A stretch of 64,000 nt of DNA from assembly GCA_022036555.1 (NCBI GenBank), contig CM039122.1, positions 51,233,072 to 51,297,071 on the forward strand, written 5' to 3'. The notes below the pieces were generated by a model. It saw only the letters and a list, made by a program, of their open reading frames with translations, was not told the origin of the DNA and made no database searches. The DNA is from Microstegium vimineum (taxonomy: Eukaryota > Streptophyta > Magnoliopsida > Poales > Poaceae). The stretch's first letter is position 1; each line of letters begins with the position of its first letter. The translations under genes and the position numbers were made by a program. This document shows, in pieces, positions 60,521 through 64,000 of the stretch.

Positions 60521-62147
60521 TCACGATGCAGGCACGATGATGGCCTCATCATGATCACTCCGGAGGTAAGCAGGTTTGTCACCCTCTTCAAGGACATGTA
60601 GGGTAAACGTCCGCCCCAAAAGGAGCCATTTCTTCATAACCTTTGTACTCTTCTTCGTCTGTCACTCCGTCGACACCTACAATCTTTCTTTTGCCTTGCA
60701 ATACTACATGTCGTCTTCCATTTGTATTGTCATCCCTTGCATAGAAGATTTGCAAAACATCCTTTGCAAGGACGAAGGGGTCATCTCTGTATGCGGTCTT
60801 GGATAGATCAACGGTAGTGAACCCATCCAGACAAGAAACCTCGCCCTGGTAGGTCGGTGATTGTAGCGATAAGTACAGCCTTTACCGTGACATGTTCTTT
60901 CTTGTACTCATCCCAAACATCCTTCACACCCGTCTCCCACATCTGTAGTAGTTCATCGATCACTGGTTCTAGAAGCATATCAATATCATTACCAGGTTGT
61001 TTTGGTCCTTGGATTAGTAATGGCATCTGGACGTATGACCGTTTCATACAAAGCCAGGGTGGAAGGTTGTATATACATAGCGTCACTGACCAAGTGCTAT
61101 GATTGGTTCTCACCTAGTCAAACGGGTTCATCCCATCCGTGTTCAAAACAAACCACAGATGTCTTACCTCTCCACTGATGTTCTTATAGAACATAGTGTT
61201 GATAGTCCTCCAGTCCGACCCATCAGCGGGGTGTCTCATCATTGAATCTTTCTTTCGCTCTTCGTCGTGCCAACACAATAACTTGACTGACTTCTCATTT
61301 GCAAACAACCTATGCACTCGTGGAGCTATAGGAAAATACCACACGGACTTTACTGGCCCTCCTCTGGTCTTGCTTCCATCATTTGATGGTCCTTGCTTGT
61401 ATGGGGAGTTTTACACTTAGGACATGCATCCAAGTCTTTGTATTTCTCTCCACGGTACAATATGCAGTCGTTGGAACATGCGTGGATTTTCTCAATCTCG
61501 AGGCCAATTGGGCAAATCATTTGCTTCGCAAGGTAAGTCTTTTCTGCTAACTCGGCCTCCGGAAACAGTTTATGTAGTATAACTAACAAGTTATCGAAGC
61601 CTTTATCGCTCAACCCATTCGTTGATTTGAATTCCAATAGCATGATGTTGGCTTCCAGTTTGCTTATTGGACAGCCCGGAAATAATGGTGTTTTTACATC
61701 CTTTCTCATCATCTCCAGTTTTTTCAACTGTGAAGCACTAAGAAATCCCCCATACACATCATGTAGAAGCTGTGAAATACCATCATTTTCCTCAGTGTCG
61801 TCAGCTAATGTATTCACAAAAACATCATCATTGGTAGGCACATCTTCTGTGTAATCATGAACATGCAATAATGCTACACTAGGCATGAGCACATCATCAT
61901 TAACATTTTGACCAACCTCCCCATGCAAAGTTCAAATCGTGTAGTTTCTCATGAACCCCCTTGTGATCAAGTGCAAACGTATATGCTCCACGTCGCCCCA
62001 TTTTCTCGTATTCTTACAGTCTTTGCATGGACAGAATACAAGATGTGAGTCCCCAACATTGACTCTAGCTCTCTTGATGAAATCGTCGATGCCCGTCAAG
62101 TATCGTGGGTCTGTATGTGACAGATCGTACATCCACCTTCGAGCCAT
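60521..62147 (-). pseudogene. CACTA TNPD-type transposase remnant
   Basis: From the ATG at 62147, MARRWMYDLSHTDPRYLTGI and FCPCKDCKN give the Transpos_assoc domain. Next come HDVYGGFLSASQ-like spacer and, after KCKTPH, the Transposase_21 start (VWYFPIAPRVHRLFANEK, FVLNTDGMNPF, PPWLCMKRSYVQMPLLIQGP, ITDLPGRGFLSGW). At about 60826 an internal deletion joins this to the C-terminal piece FTTVDLSKTAYRDDPFVLAK, and YLRSDHDEAIIVPAS ends at 60521. Damage: TGG-to-TGA stop at 61932-61934, frameshift near 61385, TAG at 61114-61116, the deletion, and a one-base shift near 60605. The rest of the catalytic core is lost, so it cannot be active. Confidence 0.88.
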
Positions 62148-62831
62148 GTTTTTACTGATAAAATAAGATGGACAGAGGAGAGGAAACATAGAAACATATT
62201 AATAGAAGCATTTTTGAACAATATTCTTCGATATAATTTGAATTTGGTCGCGCTATAAAAATAAAGAGAACAAATAGATAACAATGGAAGCATGGAGTAT
62301 TAAATATAAGTATTAAATGCATGCATGGAGTATTAAATATAAGTAATAAATACCGAATCTATTTCACATCCCATCAAATCTTTCATGCATGTATTGAATA
62401 TTAAATGTAAATAATAAATATAACTAATTACAATTTTTATCCATAATTTTCGAGACGAATCTTTCGAACCTAGCTACTCAATGATTATACAATAATTACC
62501 CAATAAAAACAAAGTGCTACAATTTTTCTAAATAATTTTGGATCTAAAAGCTACAAAAAATTGACACAAATTACAACATCCCTGTTCTTGATCATGAAAA
62601 CTAGCATAGCTCTAACACAAATTGACACAATATAAACCAACAATTCTAAAGAATTATGCTTGTTACTAACCAAGAGCAAGAAGACATGAGAATCCAAGAG
62701 TGAAGAGGAGCTAACAATGGAGATCAAGAATTTTACCAGCCACAACAATGGAGAGATGAAGCTCCTCACGCACTATTCTTCACTGTTGGGGTAGGGGAGG
62801 GAGAGGAGCTCGTGTGTCTTATATTGTACAA

Positions 62832-63075
62832 CGTTTCACTGCCGGTTCCAGCCACGAACCGGCAGTGAAACACTAAATCACTGCCGGTTGGTGGCTTGAA
62901 CCGGCAGTGATAGGGCCGAGAGTCATCACTGCCGGTTCAAGCCCGAACCGGCAGTGATGTGGTGTTTCACTGCCGGTTTAGTCCCTGCCCCCAATAATTA
63001 AGGGTCTGTCAGAGGAAGAACCGGTAGTAAAAACAAAACCGATAGTGATGGGCCGGCAGTGATTGCCGGTTCTGT
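62832..63075. repeat. CACTA subterminal repeats, right cluster
   Basis: Several ATCACTGCCGGTT / AACCGGCAGTGA copies in both orientations precede the terminal CCGGTTCTGTAGTAGTG. Confidence 0.9.
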
Positions 63076-63182
63076 AGTAGTGGCCTAACTAACTTACATT
63101 CCTCGCGCATGCATTTAATGCAGCTGTGCAAATCCTCCTTGGCGCCATGTGCGCTGCGTGCGTCACCACATCAGTCGCGCAG

Positions 63183-63189
63183 TATATAA
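63183..63189 (+). promoter_or_regulatory. TATA box of the bHLH-like gene
   Basis: TATATAA lies 170 bases upstream of the ATG at 63359 and about 100 bases from the CACTA end. It predicts transcription starting near 63215. Confidence 0.65.
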
Positions 63190-63358
63190 CCCACACACCA
63201 TGGCGCCAACCAAGCACACATAACGAACACACACGAGCCGTCTGTTGGCGCGCAGGGGAGGGGAGCTAGCACGCAGCTTGATCGTACGTAGTGCAGAGTA
63301 GCCACTCTCTTCGTTTCCAACTAAGTAGAGTAGCTAGCAGAGGTTCGTGTGATCGATC

Positions 63359-64000
63359 ATGGCGCTGGTGAGGGAGCACGGTGGGTACGGAGGCTTCGAC
63401 AGCGCCGAGGCGGCGGCCTTCGACGCGCTCGGCTACGGCTACGGCCACGGCCACGGCGCGCTGCTGGGCGGCTTTGACGCCTCGGCGCTGTTCGGGGACG
63501 CCTATGTGCCGGACGGCGGCGTCGGGGACGCCTGGACGGGCGCCGCCGGTGCGTCGACCGTTCTGGCGTTCGACCGCGCCACGGCATCAGCGGCGGCGGC
63601 TGTGGTTGTGGAGGACGAGGAGGAGGAGGAGAGCGACGCGTGGATCGACGCCGTGGACCAGAGCTACGGCGGCGCCGCCGCGACGCCAGAGACGCTGACG
63701 GCCTCCGTGGGTTTCGACGCCTCCACGGGGTGCTTCACCCTGACGGAGAGGCCGTCGTCGTCAGGCGGAGCGGGGCGCCCGTTCGGGCTGCTGTTCCCGT
63801 CGAGCACGTCATCGGGCAGCGGCGGCGGCGGCGGCACGTCGGAGCGCACGACGGTGCCGGTGCGCGCCCCGCAGAAACGGACCTACGTGGTACGTGCCGC
63901 CGCGCCAACACAGTTCGCTCTGGAGTCCGTGGACTGGACATGTCGAGTTGTCGACTCACTCACCTAGAATTTGTGACGTCTGCGTGCAGAGTGCGGAGCC
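63359..64000 (+). CDS. bHLH-like transcription factor, RSL/RHD6-like, N-terminal part
   Basis: Exon 1 is 63359-63889 (177 codons) from ATG, starting MALVREHGGYGG. A GT-AG intron (63890-63989) leads to a second exon that starts AGTGCGGAGCC and runs out of the window. The strongly GC-rich coding sequence encodes an acidic run (EDEEEEES), DAWIDAVD, SVGFDASTGCFTLTERPSS, RPFGLLFPS and APQKRTYV. This pattern, with the MALV start, resembles the N-terminal half of grass ROOT HAIR DEFECTIVE SIX-LIKE bHLH factors, which control root-hair growth. The bHLH domain itself would lie beyond the window, so the family call rests on the N-terminus only. Reading through the intron meets a stop at 63965, which supports splicing. 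The CACTA insertion ends 276 bp upstream of the ATG. Confidence 0.6.

Larger units (their letters stand above)
54524..63082 (-). mobile_element. CACTA (En/Spm) transposon, 8.56 kb, upstream of the bHLH gene
   Basis: The ends read CACTACTACAGAA (54524) and, inverted, TTCTGTAGTAGTG (to 63082). A 3-bp target duplication GCC is present on both sides (54521-54523 and 63083-63085). Many copies of the subterminal motif ATCACTGCCGG in both orientations lie near each end. Two genes are on the minus strand: a TNPD-type transposase remnant (60521-62147) and an ORF1/Ulp1-type gene (54962-58449). Both contain disabling mutations, so the element is defective in its present form although its ends look competent. 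A third repeat cluster in the middle is unusual. Confidence 0.95.

Overview
The window is nuclear DNA of a grass, most likely a panicoid/andropogonoid one such as sorghum, sugarcane or Miscanthus. The signs are GC-rich 5' exons, canonical GT-AG introns, and dense Tourist and Stowaway MITEs, an Au-type SINE, CACTA, Helitron and Ty3/gypsy-like elements. The species is an inference; no search was run.

Layout. 1-2579 (+) is the 3' part of a FAR1/FHY3-like (MULE-transposase-derived) gene. 3533-4316 (-) is a possible small four-exon gene of unknown function. 6606-16704 (-) is a complete 15-exon RabGAP/TBC gene (GYP7/TBC1D15 type, about 658 aa) whose introns carry a small LTR element, a Tourist and a Stowaway MITE and a GC-rich island. 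18498-27256 (-) is a complete 8-exon NMCP1/CRWN1-type nuclear lamina gene (about 1155 aa). Its fourth intron contains a 3.0-kb Helitron with captured gene fragments, and its fifth intron a 123-bp tandem duplication that copies the splice donor. 30260-42159 is one PIF/Harbinger-like element with a 3-bp target duplication. It contains a remnant of its own transposase and a captured allene oxide synthase (CYP74A) fragment, and is split by a 7.5-kb gag-only LTR retrotransposon (32103-39629). 42160-54520 is gene-poor, with a SINE, several MITEs, a diverged segmental duplication and a 5'-truncated LINE keeping its RNase H domain. 54524-63082 is an 8.6-kb CACTA element with a TNPD-type transposase remnant and a second gene (Transposase_24/ORF1 region followed by an Ulp1-like cysteine protease domain). 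It also has an unusual third cluster of subterminal repeats in its middle. From 63359 (+) a bHLH-like (RSL/RHD6-like) gene begins; the CACTA end is only about 100 bp from its TATA box.

How it works together. The host genes are ordinary nuclear genes: vesicle-traffic GTPase regulation, nuclear lamina, light-signalling-type and bHLH transcription factors. I see no operon-like linkage or prokaryote-style system. The most noteworthy content is transposon biology: three unrelated DNA transposons (Helitron, Harbinger, CACTA) each carrying material that looks host-derived, nested insertions whose order can be read from target duplications, and insertions placed close to splice sites or promoters. 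Exon borders were derived by hand from reading-frame continuity, splice signals and family similarity.
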